64,000 bases of DNA from Planococcus sp. APC 4015. Its GTDB lineage: Bacteria > Actinomycetota > Actinomycetes > Actinomycetales > Microbacteriaceae. The DNA lies in contig JASDDH010000006.1 in the NCBI GenBank assembly GCA_030407505.1, positions 62,001 through 126,000 on the forward strand. The letters run 5' to 3'. Of the stretch, positions 16,419-24,640 are shown one piece after another. The stretch's first letter is position 1, and each line of letters starts with the position of its first letter. The notes under the pieces were generated by a model that was not told the DNA's origin, did no database searches, and worked only from the letters and a program-made list of their open reading frames with translations. Made by a program: the position numbers and the translations under genes.

Positions 16419-17637
16419 GTGGAAGCCTCTCACTCTGAGAGACGTGATCACGGTGAAGCACGGGTACGCGTTTCCGGGCGCTGGATTCGGTGTCGATGAG
16501 ACATCTCCGCAGGTGCTGACTCCGGCGAATTTCGGACTTGGTGGAGGTTTCCAGTCATCCAAACCGAAGTCTTTCGCTGGCGATTTCCCCCCGGAGTTCC
16601 TCCTGTCGGGCGGTGAACTGGTTGTCACGATGACTGATCTGAGCAAGGCAGGAGACACTCTCGGCTTTGCAGCGAGACTGCCCAGGGGACAACATTTCTT
16701 GCACAATCAGCGAATTGGTCTGATCCGAGTAACTGCACCAGATCAACTAGACATCGACTTTTTCCACTACCTGACGCGCACCGACGGCTACAGAAGCCAC
16801 ATTCTCGGTACTGCGAGCGGGAGCACCGTCAAACACACGAGTCCAGGGCGAATCGGGGACTTCACCACCGATGTGCCACCGCTTCTCGAGCAGCAGGCGA
16901 TCGCCGAGGTGCTGGGCGCCCTCGATGACAATATCGCAGCCAACAACGTATTAGTCGAGCGACTACTCGCGGTGGTTCACGCGGAGTTCAGTAGACGCTT
17001 TCACGACCGCAGCCTCAACGTGCCGTTGGGCGCCCTCGCGGAAGTCGTCGACTGCCTGCACTCGAAGAAGCCCGAGCGCATCGCAAAAGGCGCAACGCTG
17101 ATGCAGCTCAACAACATCCGCGACGACGGCCTAGTCGACCGTGTGGCGAAATACAGCATCTCTGCGGCTGACTACGCGGAGTGGTCCAAGCGCTTCGAGA
17201 CTCGGGCATGGGACTTCGTGATCACGAACGTCGGGCGCATCGGAGCTGTCGCCAGGATTCCGAAGGGCTTCACTGCCGCACTTGGCAGGAACATGACGGG
17301 AATCCGCCCGAATGAACTTTCCGCGTCAGGCTCATTCATCGCCGCTGCTCTCCATTCACGAGCAGTTCGACGTGAGGTCGACGAGCGAACCGACGCTGGC
17401 AGTGTCATGAATGCGCTGAACGTTAGGAGCGTCCCTCTTCTCAGGCTTCAAGACTCCACCCATGCCGAGCGGAGTGCCTTCCACCAGTTCGCCGCACCGC
17501 TTTACGAAAGCGCAGATGTGGCCCTGGTATCGAACACATCGCTCGCCGCAACCCGCGACGCGCTCCTTCCCCAACTGATGTCAGGCAAGCTCCGCGTCCG
17601 CGATGCTGAAGCCGTCGCATCCAGCGTCGGCGCGTGA
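16411..17637 (+). CDS. hsdS: Type I restriction-modification system specificity subunit HsdS
   Basis: HsdS recognises the bipartite DNA target and holds the methylase and nuclease subunits together. The layout is standard: first target-recognition domain (about 1-155), conserved coiled helix starting P-P-L-L-E-Q-Q-A-I-A-E (about 160-200), second recognition domain (about 205-370) and a final conserved helix ending L-L-P-Q-L-M-S-G-K-L (about 380-400). The length of 408 residues is typical. Codon use in the recognition domains is less GC-rich than in hsdM, with A/T third positions and codons such as TTA, which fits the frequent exchange of specificity domains. The target sequence cannot be read from this. 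Confidence 0.95.
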   Translation: MSEWKPLTLRDVITVKHGYAFPGAGFGVDETSPQVLTPANFGLGGGFQSSKPKSFAGDFPPEFLLSGGELVVTMTDLSKAGDTLGFAARLPRGQHFLHNQRIGLIRVTAPDQLDIDFFHYLTRTDGYRSHILGTASGSTVKHTSPGRIGDFTTDVPPLLEQQAIAEVLGALDDNIAANNVLVERLLAVVHAEFSRRFHDRSLNVPLGALAEVVDCLHSKKPERIAKGATLMQLNNIRDDGLVDRVAKYSISAADYAEWSKRFETRAWDFVITNVGRIGAVARIPKGFTAALGRNMTGIRPNELSASGSFIAAALHSRAVRREVDERTDAGSVMNALNVRSVPLLRLQDSTHAERSAFHQFAAPLYESADVALVSNTSLAATRDALLPQLMSGKLRVRDAEAVASSVGA

Positions 17638-17680
17638 CGTCCAGCCGTGACTCTTCAACAACGATCGAGAGACTGAATCC

Positions 17681-18295
17681 ATGACGACTGCCACCTATTT
17701 CCGGCGGCGCAATCCCCTGTGGGCGATCATCTTGTCGATCATCGTGATCGCGGCGATCGCTGCGATGGCAGGCGTTGCCGTCGGCCGGTTGCTCGCTCCT
17801 CAGCAAACGGTCGTGAGCTCAGAAGTGGTCGAGTTCGTGCTCCCCCAACAGAAGGTGACGCTCGCGAGCCTGCGCGTCGAGGGACTGGAACGGGCAAATA
17901 GGGATGGCCGAATCCTGGGAGTGCCACTCGACGTTGCCGACCGAACGAAGTACCTCATCTACAAGTTCGACGCGAACGTCGGCCTCGATGGGTCTCAGGT
18001 GCAAGTCGACCGTACGGGCGCTCACTCCTACTCCGTATCCATCCCTGCGTTCGATCTCCTCAGCCATAGCAACATCCATTTCGAGGACCCGATCAACGAT
18101 GACGGGATTCTCGCCTTCCTCACGGACGAAATCAGCCAGAGCGAGATGACCAACCGCATCCTCAGCGACGAGAAAAAGGCCGACTACGTCGCAAACAGTA
18201 TCGAGACAGTGAGGGCCCAAGCCGAAGCCTTCTACGGCGGGATTATCACGTCCGTCGATGCCGACGCCACCATCACTTTTGAGTTCGCCCAATGA
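17681..18295 (+). CDS. DUF4230 membrane-anchored protein inside the hsd operon, 204 aa
   Basis: Residues 13-37 form one transmembrane helix after a short basic N-terminus. The rest matches the DUF4230 pattern: a strand with the polar segment R-I-L-G-V-P-L, then strands ending in S-V-S-I-P-A-F-D-L-L-S-H and an acidic region. DUF4230 proteins are of unknown function. It starts 43 bases after hsdS and its stop overlaps the next start (ATGA), so it is translationally coupled to the GTPase that follows. Codon use is less GC-biased than in the core genes around it, suggesting it arrived with that GTPase. Topology puts most of the protein outside the cell. Confidence 0.7.
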   Translation: MTTATYFRRRNPLWAIILSIIVIAAIAAMAGVAVGRLLAPQQTVVSSEVVEFVLPQQKVTLASLRVEGLERANRDGRILGVPLDVADRTKYLIYKFDANVGLDGSQVQVDRTGAHSYSVSIPAFDLLSHSNIHFEDPINDDGILAFLTDEISQSEMTNRILSDEKKADYVANSIETVRAQAEAFYGGIITSVDADATITFEFAQ

Positions 18296-19476
18296 CCGCA
18301 CCAGAAAATACGGAGAAGCCGATGACCAACGACCCGTCTGACACGCCCCGGCCCGACGAGAAGGACTTCCTTAAGGCGAGCTCCGAGGCCAAATCCAAGT
18401 ACGGCCGCTTCAATCTCGCGATCATCGGCGGCTCGGGGGTGGGTAAGTCCTCGCTCGTCAACGCGGTGTTCGGGCGTGATTGGGCGAAGACCGGCAAGGG
18501 CCTGCCCGTCACGCGCGGAGTGGAGTACTTCCACGACGACACGCTCGGCATCTGGGATGTCGAGGGCTTCGAGATCGGGTCATCCATGCCCCCGCGCGAG
18601 CAGCTGCGCGCGCATCTCGAGACCATCAAGAAGCAGCCGGCCGACCGCCAGATCGCCGTCGTCTGGTACTGCATCAAGGCCACCGACGATAGGCTGACTC
18701 CCGCCGACATCGGGATGATCCGCGAACTCGCCGCAGACGGGCTCCCCGTCGTACTCGTCCTCACGAAGGTCGACTGGAGCAAGAACCCGATCACCGGTGC
18801 GCGCGGTGTCGCGAAGGATCTCGAAGCCTTCGTCGACTGGCTCGAAGAGCCTGTCGACGAGAACGGCGAGCCCATCAGCATCCCGTACGAGCGGGTCATC
18901 CTCACTTCTACCCGCGATAAGCACGGGAAGGGCAAGGGGCACGGCCTCGGTGAGCTCGTGGCAGAGACCCTCACCCTCTCGCCGGAAAACGAGAAGGACG
19001 CCTTTCGCATCGCACAGCGACTCAACCTTCCGTGGAAGCGCGAGATGGCTCGACCGATCATCACCGGCGCTGCCGGACTGGCTGCCGTCGCGGCTGCGAC
19101 GCCTATTCCCGTCGCGGACGCGTTCACGCTCGCGCCGATCCAACTCGGAATGATGGGCCGCATCGCGACCGTCTACGACCTCGAGCTCAAGACGATGATG
19201 TCTGCCGGTGCACTAGCCCAACTGGGCGTGCAGTTCGCCGGCCAGGCGCTAGCGCGCAGCTTTCTCAAGCTCATCCCGGGCGCTGGGAGCTTCATTAACG
19301 CCGGGATCGCCGCTGCGCTCACCGCCGCGACGGGAGAGGCATGGATGCGTCTGTGTGAACAGGTGCATACAGGCAAGATCGACCTCGACAAGATCGCGGA
19401 CTCCTGGGCCGACTACGCCCCTAATTTCCTCGACGTCGTGCGCAAGATGTTCGAGCAGAAGGTCGCGAAGCCATGA
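18292..19476 (+). CDS. P-loop GTPase with C-terminal DUF697-like membrane region, between hsdS and hsdR
   Basis: The GTPase core is complete: G1 loop G46-G-S-G-V-G-K-S53, G3-like D-V-E-G, and G4 T-K-V-D at about 165, like dynamin-related or YcjF-type small GTPases. After residue 250 a hydrophobic Ala/Gly-rich region (A-G-L-A-A-V-A-A-A-T-P-I-P-V-A-D) matches DUF697, which can dip into membranes. The ATG at 18292 overlaps the DUF4230 stop, but an internal ATG at 18322 has a better ribosome site (GGAG 6 bases before it), so the protein may be 384 rather than 394 residues. Together with the DUF4230 protein it probably forms a membrane-sensing pair added to the restriction operon. Confidence 0.8.
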   Translation: MTAPENTEKPMTNDPSDTPRPDEKDFLKASSEAKSKYGRFNLAIIGGSGVGKSSLVNAVFGRDWAKTGKGLPVTRGVEYFHDDTLGIWDVEGFEIGSSMPPREQLRAHLETIKKQPADRQIAVVWYCIKATDDRLTPADIGMIRELAADGLPVVLVLTKVDWSKNPITGARGVAKDLEAFVDWLEEPVDENGEPISIPYERVILTSTRDKHGKGKGHGLGELVAETLTLSPENEKDAFRIAQRLNLPWKREMARPIITGAAGLAAVAAATPIPVADAFTLAPIQLGMMGRIATVYDLELKTMMSAGALAQLGVQFAGQALARSFLKLIPGAGSFINAGIAAALTAATGEAWMRLCEQVHTGKIDLDKIADSWADYAPNFLDVVRKMFEQKVAKP

Positions 19477-19619
19477 GCGGCATCTCCCACGCAGACTGTC
19501 CACGCTTACTCAACGCGGCCGACGCCGACCCGTCGATCAGTACCGGGCGGAGATATCTAAAGAATCTAAACGGTACAAAGGCACCGCCCTCGCTACCCGC
19601 ACAAGGAGAGCTCACATGA
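19473..19619 (+). CDS. 48-aa linking reading frame repeating the start of HsdR
   Basis: This short frame begins within the GTPase stop (ATGA) and ends within the ATGA of the hsdR start, so it couples the two genes by translation. Its first residues, M-S-G-I-S-H-A-D, nearly repeat the first residues of HsdR, M-S-G-I-S-E-A-D, and the two DNA starts differ by one base in the first 14. The rest shows no resemblance to HsdR and looks non-homologous. The simplest reading is a duplicated hsdR start left when the DUF4230-GTPase cassette was inserted; whether the peptide is functional is unclear. Confidence 0.45.
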   Translation: MSGISHADCPRLLNAADADPSISTGRRYLKNLNGTKAPPSLPAQGELT

Positions 19620-22600
19620 GCGGTATCTCTGAAGCCGACTGGGAGAACGCGGCCCTCGAGACGTTCGCCGAGCCGCTCGGATGGATGCCGTTGGCCGGCG
19701 ACAAGATCGCGCCCGGCAGCGGCGAGCGCGAGACGTGGGACGTGCTGCTGATCCGTCCGCGACTGCTCGAGGCGATGCGTCGCCTCAACCCCGACGTGCC
19801 GGTGAACTACCTGCAGCAGGCCATCGCCGAGATTGCCGCGCCGAAGTCTCTCGATGCGATCACCGAGAACCATCGCATCCACGAGTACCTCGTCGGCGGA
19901 TACCCGATCTCATACATCGACGGGGACGGCATCGAGCAGAACCCGCGCGTCCGCCTGCTCGGCGGATCGCCCGAGCAGAACGACTGGCTCGCGGTCAACC
20001 AGGTCACGGTCCGCCAGGGCGACCTGCACCGGCGCTTCGACATCGTGCTATACGTGAACGGGATGCCGCTGAGCATCGTCGAACTGAAGAAGGCCGGCTC
20101 GGCATCGACCGGGGTGGCACCCGCCCATGCGCAGTTGCAGACGTACCTGAGGGAGTTTCCGACGGCGTTCCGGTTCTGCGTCTTCACACTCGCGAGCGAC
20201 GGTCTCGCGGCTAAATACGGCACGCCCTTCACCCCCCTCAACCACTTCGCGCCGTGGAACGTCGACGACGACGGCAAGCCACTCACCCAGCCGCGCGTCG
20301 AAGAGGGCGTCGAGGCCACGCCGCTCGATGACGCGCTGAACGGCCTCTACAACCAGGAGCGCTTCCTGCAGCTCGTACGGGATTTCACCGCGTTCGATGA
20401 GGGATCCGAGGGACTCGTCAAGCGCATCGCCAAGCCGCACCAGTACTTCGCCGTCAACAAGGCCGTGGGCAACACGATCCAGGCCGTCGAGACGAACGGC
20501 AAGGCCGGTGTCGTGTGGCACACGCAGGGGTCGGGCAAGTCGATGGAGATGGAGCTCTACGCGAACCGGGTGTCGCGGCATCCGAAGCTCAAGAACCCCA
20601 CCGTCATCGTCGTCACCGACCGCAATGAGCTGGACGGACAGCTCTTCCGCACCTTCGATCGCAGTCTGCTGTTGGCTGAAAAGCCCGTGCAGGTGAAGGA
20701 GCGCGCGCAGCTGCGGGACGAACTCAGCCAGCGCGTGACAGGCGGCATCTATTTCACGACTCTGCAGAAGTTCGGACTCAGTGAGGCGGAGAAGAATGCG
20801 GGCACGCAGCATCCGCTTCTCACCGATCGTCGCAACGTGATCGTCATCGTCGATGAAGCACACCGCAGCCATTACGACGACCTCGACGGCTATGCCCGCC
20901 ACCTGCGCGACGCTCTGCCGAACGCGACGCTCATCGCCTTCACCGGCACGCCGATCTCGTTCGCCGACCGTGACACCACAGCAGTGTTCGGCGAGTACAT
21001 CGACATCTACGACCTCAGTCGGGCAGTCGAAGACGGGGCGACGGTTCCCGTGTATTTCGAGCCTCGGCTCATCAAGGTGTCGTTCGCCGAGGGCACGACC
21101 GAAGAAGACATCGATCGCGCGGCCGACGAGTTCACTCTGGGCCTGGATGACACCGAACGCTCGCGCATCGAGGCATCCGTCGCCGTCGTGAATGCCGTCT
21201 ACGGATCACCCGAGCGGATCAACACGCTCGCCGCCGACCTCGTTTCGCACTGGGAGGAGCGACGGGCACGCATGCTGCCCTTCGTCGGCTCGCGCGGCAA
21301 GGCGCTCATCGTCGGTGGAACGCGCGAGATCTGCGCGCGGCTCTACTCGGCGATCGTCGCGCTGCGCCCCGACTGGCACTCCGACGCCCTTGATCGCGGC
21401 ACGATCAAGGTCGTGTACTCGGGATCGGCGACCGACCAGCCGCCGGTGAGCGACCACGTGCGACGTGATTCGGCAAACGCGGCGATCAAGGATCGCCTGA
21501 AGGATGCGTCTGACGAACTCGAACTCGTGATCGTCAAAGACATGATGCTCACCGGGTTCGACGCGCCGCCGCTGCACACCCTGTACCTCGATCGTCCGCT
21601 CAAGGGCGCCCTGCTCATGCAGACGCTCGCGCGGGTGAACCGCACGTTCGAGGGCAAGGAGGACGGACTGCTCGTCGCGTACGCGCCGCTGGCCGACAAC
21701 CTCGCCAAGGCGCTGTCGGAATACACCGTCGACGATCAGAACACCCGACCTATCGGGCGCGATGTCGACGAGGCCGTCGCCTTCGCGACGGAGCTGGTCG
21801 CGCAGATCCGCGAGATGCTCGCACCTTGCGACTGGCGGGCGATTCTGCGGCGCGGCGGTCCTCGGGCGATGATCACGGCCGCCACGACCGCGACGAACTT
21901 CCTTCGGGATGCCGCAGACCCGCTCAACGACCCGGCGCTCGAGGGCGACCGGCTCGCGAACCGCTACCGTGCGGCCAGCGGCGCACTTGCCCGGGCGTGG
22001 GCGCTGGGGTCGGGCCGGACCGGACTCGCCGAACTGCACGACGAGATCGCGTTCTACGAAGAGGTGCGGGTATGGATGGCGAAGTTCGATGCCACTGACC
22101 GACAGTCGCGCGACGAGCCGGTGCCCGAAGAGATCGAGCGCCTGCTGAGCGGGCTCGTGGCCCAGGCCGTCTCGACGGGCGACGTACTCGACATCTACGA
22201 CGCTGCGGGCCTTCCGCGGCTGTCGCTCGACAACCTGGGCCCGGAGTTCCTCGCCAAGGCGCAGGCCGCCCCCAACACGCACCTCGCGATCGAGGCATTG
22301 CGCAAGTCGCTCGTCGATGCCGGAGTGGGCGCGACCCAGGGCAACCTGATCCGTCAGCGCGCTTTCTCGGAGCGCATCGCCGAGATCATGAAGCGCTACA
22401 CGAACCAGCAGCTGACGTCGGCTGAGGTGATCGCCGAACTCGTCGAACTGGCGAAGGAGGTCGCCGCCGAGGCATCCCGTGGTCAGCATTTCACGCCGCC
22501 GCTGTCGAACGACGAACTTGCCTTCTACGATGCCGTCGCCCAGAACGAGTCGGCGGTCGACGTGCAGGGCGACGGTGTGCTCGCCGAGATCGCGCGCGAG

Positions 22601-22804
22601 CTCGTCGCTGTCATGCGCCGCGACGTGCGCACAGACTGGACCGTGCGCGACGACGTGCGCGCAAAGCTGCGATCGTCGATCAAGCGGCTGCTTGTGAAGT
22701 ACAAATACCCGCCCGACAAGCAGCCCGGTGCGATCAAGCTCGTCATGGACCAGATGGAGTCGATGGCCCCGCGGTACGCGGGCGAGCGGGGAGAGGGAAA
22801 CTGA
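19616..22804 (+). CDS. hsdR: Type I restriction enzyme endonuclease/translocase subunit HsdR
   Basis: HsdR pumps and cuts unmodified DNA when bound to the HsdM/HsdS core. The N-terminal nuclease domain has the D-I-V-L-Y ... V-E-L-K-K PD-(D/E)xK signature at about 140-157. A superfamily 2 motor follows, with Walker A T-Q-G-S-G-K-S at about 303-309, the D-E-A-H box near 412, and a helicase C-terminal half with D-M-M-L-T-G-F-D-A-P-P and Q-T-L-A-R-V-N-R. The 1062-residue length is normal and no motif is missing. The ATG at 19616 has AAGGAG 9 bases upstream. It is separated from hsdS by the DUF4230-GTPase pair, an unusual gene order. Confidence 0.96.
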   Translation: MSGISEADWENAALETFAEPLGWMPLAGDKIAPGSGERETWDVLLIRPRLLEAMRRLNPDVPVNYLQQAIAEIAAPKSLDAITENHRIHEYLVGGYPISYIDGDGIEQNPRVRLLGGSPEQNDWLAVNQVTVRQGDLHRRFDIVLYVNGMPLSIVELKKAGSASTGVAPAHAQLQTYLREFPTAFRFCVFTLASDGLAAKYGTPFTPLNHFAPWNVDDDGKPLTQPRVEEGVEATPLDDALNGLYNQERFLQLVRDFTAFDEGSEGLVKRIAKPHQYFAVNKAVGNTIQAVETNGKAGVVWHTQGSGKSMEMELYANRVSRHPKLKNPTVIVVTDRNELDGQLFRTFDRSLLLAEKPVQVKERAQLRDELSQRVTGGIYFTTLQKFGLSEAEKNAGTQHPLLTDRRNVIVIVDEAHRSHYDDLDGYARHLRDALPNATLIAFTGTPISFADRDTTAVFGEYIDIYDLSRAVEDGATVPVYFEPRLIKVSFAEGTTEEDIDRAADEFTLGLDDTERSRIEASVAVVNAVYGSPERINTLAADLVSHWEERRARMLPFVGSRGKALIVGGTREICARLYSAIVALRPDWHSDALDRGTIKVVYSGSATDQPPVSDHVRRDSANAAIKDRLKDASDELELVIVKDMMLTGFDAPPLHTLYLDRPLKGALLMQTLARVNRTFEGKEDGLLVAYAPLADNLAKALSEYTVDDQNTRPIGRDVDEAVAFATELVAQIREMLAPCDWRAILRRGGPRAMITAATTATNFLRDAADPLNDPALEGDRLANRYRAASGALARAWALGSGRTGLAELHDEIAFYEEVRVWMAKFDATDRQSRDEPVPEEIERLLSGLVAQAVSTGDVLDIYDAAGLPRLSLDNLGPEFLAKAQAAPNTHLAIEALRKSLVDAGVGATQGNLIRQRAFSERIAEIMKRYTNQQLTSAEVIAELVELAKEVAAEASRGQHFTPPLSNDELAFYDAVAQNESAVDVQGDGVLAEIARELVAVMRRDVRTDWTVRDDVRAKLRSSIKRLLVKYKYPPDKQPGAIKLVMDQMESMAPRYAGERGEGN

Positions 22805-22849
22805 TTTGATGCTCATGATTTCGGCATCGAATGGAGCGAGGAGCGGACG

Positions 22850-23440
22850 ATGAGGGCTGTTGCTGACGACGGAGCCGTCGTAGAACTCAATGAAGACGGA
22901 TCTTGGTCCCGTGTCTCCAAACCCGGGTCCCTCGCCGGTGACTTCCGAGGCGTCGCTTGGGGGGCCTCGGTAGTCGACGTGCGATCGAGAGAGAATGCTG
23001 ACCCTGTCTTCGCCGGCGACGGTCTGCTCGTCTTCTCAGAACGACTCGCCGACATGGATTCCGAAGCGGTCTACATTTTCGACGGCGGTCGGCTCACTCG
23101 GGCCAAATACATCTTCAGGGAGCAGTTCACAAGTCCGAATCGCTATTTGGGCGCCTACTCACGCGTCCAAATACTCTTTACGGCGAAGTATGGCGATCCC
23201 GAGAGCGACCGGACGATATGGCACGACGAGCTTTACCGAGACGACCCTGACAGCTGGGGCAACGCAGTTCAGCGCGGCGATCTCACGCTGCTCTCGTCTT
23301 GGACCACCCGCCAGACAGAGATCGGCCTCTTGCTCCACGGCAACGACTACGAGGCGCACCTTGAGGTCGAGTACGTCTCGATCGAGCTGAAGGCTTGGGC
23401 GGAGTCTCTCCGCAGTCAGTCAGAACTTGACCTCATCTGA
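22850..23440 (+). CDS. Uncharacterised protein, 196 aa
   Basis: No family is recognised. The sequence looks like a compact soluble beta-rich protein with no signal peptide or membrane helix. Residues 31-42 carry F-R-G-V-A-W-G-A-S-V-V-D, a pattern seen at the start of assorted uncharacterised small proteins. Codon use is clearly less GC-rich than in hsdR or the DUF6361 gene (for example TATTTGG and AAATAC), suggesting separate acquisition. It begins 46 bases after hsdR and ends 3 bases before the DUF6361 gene, so it may belong to either neighbouring module; the close downstream spacing favours the second. Confidence 0.65.
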   Translation: MRAVADDGAVVELNEDGSWSRVSKPGSLAGDFRGVAWGASVVDVRSRENADPVFAGDGLLVFSERLADMDSEAVYIFDGGRLTRAKYIFREQFTSPNRYLGAYSRVQILFTAKYGDPESDRTIWHDELYRDDPDSWGNAVQRGDLTLLSSWTTRQTEIGLLLHGNDYEAHLEVEYVSIELKAWAESLRSQSELDLI

Positions 23441-23443
23441 GTT

Positions 23444-24640
23444 ATGCCTTCTCTCATCGCGTGGCTGGACGCTTCAGCCGAAGAGCAGCGGCGGATGCGC
23501 GAGATCATTCGGCTGTTCAGCGATCGCGACAGTCGCGATGAACTCGGGCTCGGGCAGATTCGTGACGCGATCTCGGACGGACTGTTCCCCGGCACGTCGA
23601 CCCTGCTCACGCGGGCGCGATATCTGCTGTTCGTGCCGTGGTGCCTGCAGAAGGCAGCACAACGACCCGATCCTGTGAAAGAAGCCGATCGATACGAACG
23701 CCTGCTGATCGGAGCGATAAAAGACACGTCCGACACCGCCGGGCTGCTCGGAATGCGCGCGGGTGCGGCCCTGCGCAATCTGCCGTCGGGTGTCTACTGG
23801 TCGATGCTCCGGCACTACGGCATCCTCAGTGATCCCGACATGAGCCGAGAAGACGCGGTTCGGCTGCCGCAACTGGCGAGATCGATCGATGATCTCGACG
23901 GTGAGAACCACGCAAAGCTCCACGTGTGGTCGTCGTCTCTGCCTCCAGCACCGGAAGGCTTTCCGACCGACGCGCCCGGCGGGTTCTCGCTGTCGCGGGT
24001 CGAGGCGGAGTGGCTACGCGATCGAATTCTCGACGGTGCACCCGACACGCTCATGAGTCACCTGCTCGTGGCTCCTCCCGCGCGGGATTCGCCTGCACCC
24101 TGGCGGGACGAATCGGCTCTTCTGGTTGGCGGCGAGCCGCGCACGCTGCTCGACCACGCGAAGGCATTCTCGGCGGTCATGCAGGGGGCTCAACTGCTGT
24201 ACAACCTGCTCATCGCAGAAGAATACGAGACCGCCGGCCTCGACAAGGTGGCTGATCCCGTCGCGGGCTATCGCGAGCGCATCGAGAAGTGGAGTGCGGC
24301 TCTGCCTGCACACGTCGATCTCGCGACCTGGGACCTTGCCGCGCTCCTGCGGTCGGTCGAAATCGAACGAGGAGCACCCGTGCATCCCTCGTCTCGACGG
24401 TTCGTCGAAGACTGGGTGGCGCTTCTTCGCGCGTCGGACCCGAGCGGACTGGCTGATGACGACGTCGCCCGCGCTTTTCTCGTGCGGCGCGAGCGGCAAC
24501 ACAAGGGCGCTCAGGCGCGCATCGGCAATCGCGCGCGACTCGCGGGCTGGGGCGGCGAGTCAGGCGCCGGTGCCATGACCTATCGCTGGGCGACCGTGCG
24601 CGGCATCCTCACCGACATCCACGAAGGACTCGCCCGCTGA
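23444..24640 (+). CDS. DUF6361 family protein, 398 aa
   Basis: The N-terminus (W-L-D-A-S-A-E-E-Q-R-R-M, then R-D-E-L-G-L-G-Q-I-R-D-A-I-S-D, then F-P-G-T-S-T-L-L-T-R-A-R-Y-L-L-F-V-P-W) is the conserved core of DUF6361, a family of unknown function usually found beside phospholipase-D-like proteins and helicases in bacterial defence regions. The length is typical. The protein is soluble and helical. Its stop overlaps the start of the phospholipase-D gene (TGATG), so the two are translated together. It probably acts as an adaptor or effector of a three-protein system with the next two genes. Confidence 0.85.
   Translation: MPSLIAWLDASAEEQRRMREIIRLFSDRDSRDELGLGQIRDAISDGLFPGTSTLLTRARYLLFVPWCLQKAAQRPDPVKEADRYERLLIGAIKDTSDTAGLLGMRAGAALRNLPSGVYWSMLRHYGILSDPDMSREDAVRLPQLARSIDDLDGENHAKLHVWSSSLPPAPEGFPTDAPGGFSLSRVEAEWLRDRILDGAPDTLMSHLLVAPPARDSPAPWRDESALLVGGEPRTLLDHAKAFSAVMQGAQLLYNLLIAEEYETAGLDKVADPVAGYRERIEKWSAALPAHVDLATWDLAALLRSVEIERGAPVHPSSRRFVEDWVALLRASDPSGLADDDVARAFLVRRERQHKGAQARIGNRARLAGWGGESGAGAMTYRWATVRGILTDIHEGLAR

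Noticed and set aside
15336..16706. 456-codon minus-strand frame
   Set aside because: It is the shadow of hsdM and hsdS, whose motifs are clear on the plus strand.
21206..22816. Long open frame on the minus strand (536 codons)
   Set aside because: It lies wholly inside hsdR on the opposite strand, is rich in arginine and histidine, and has no recognisable motif; typical of antisense frames in high-GC DNA.
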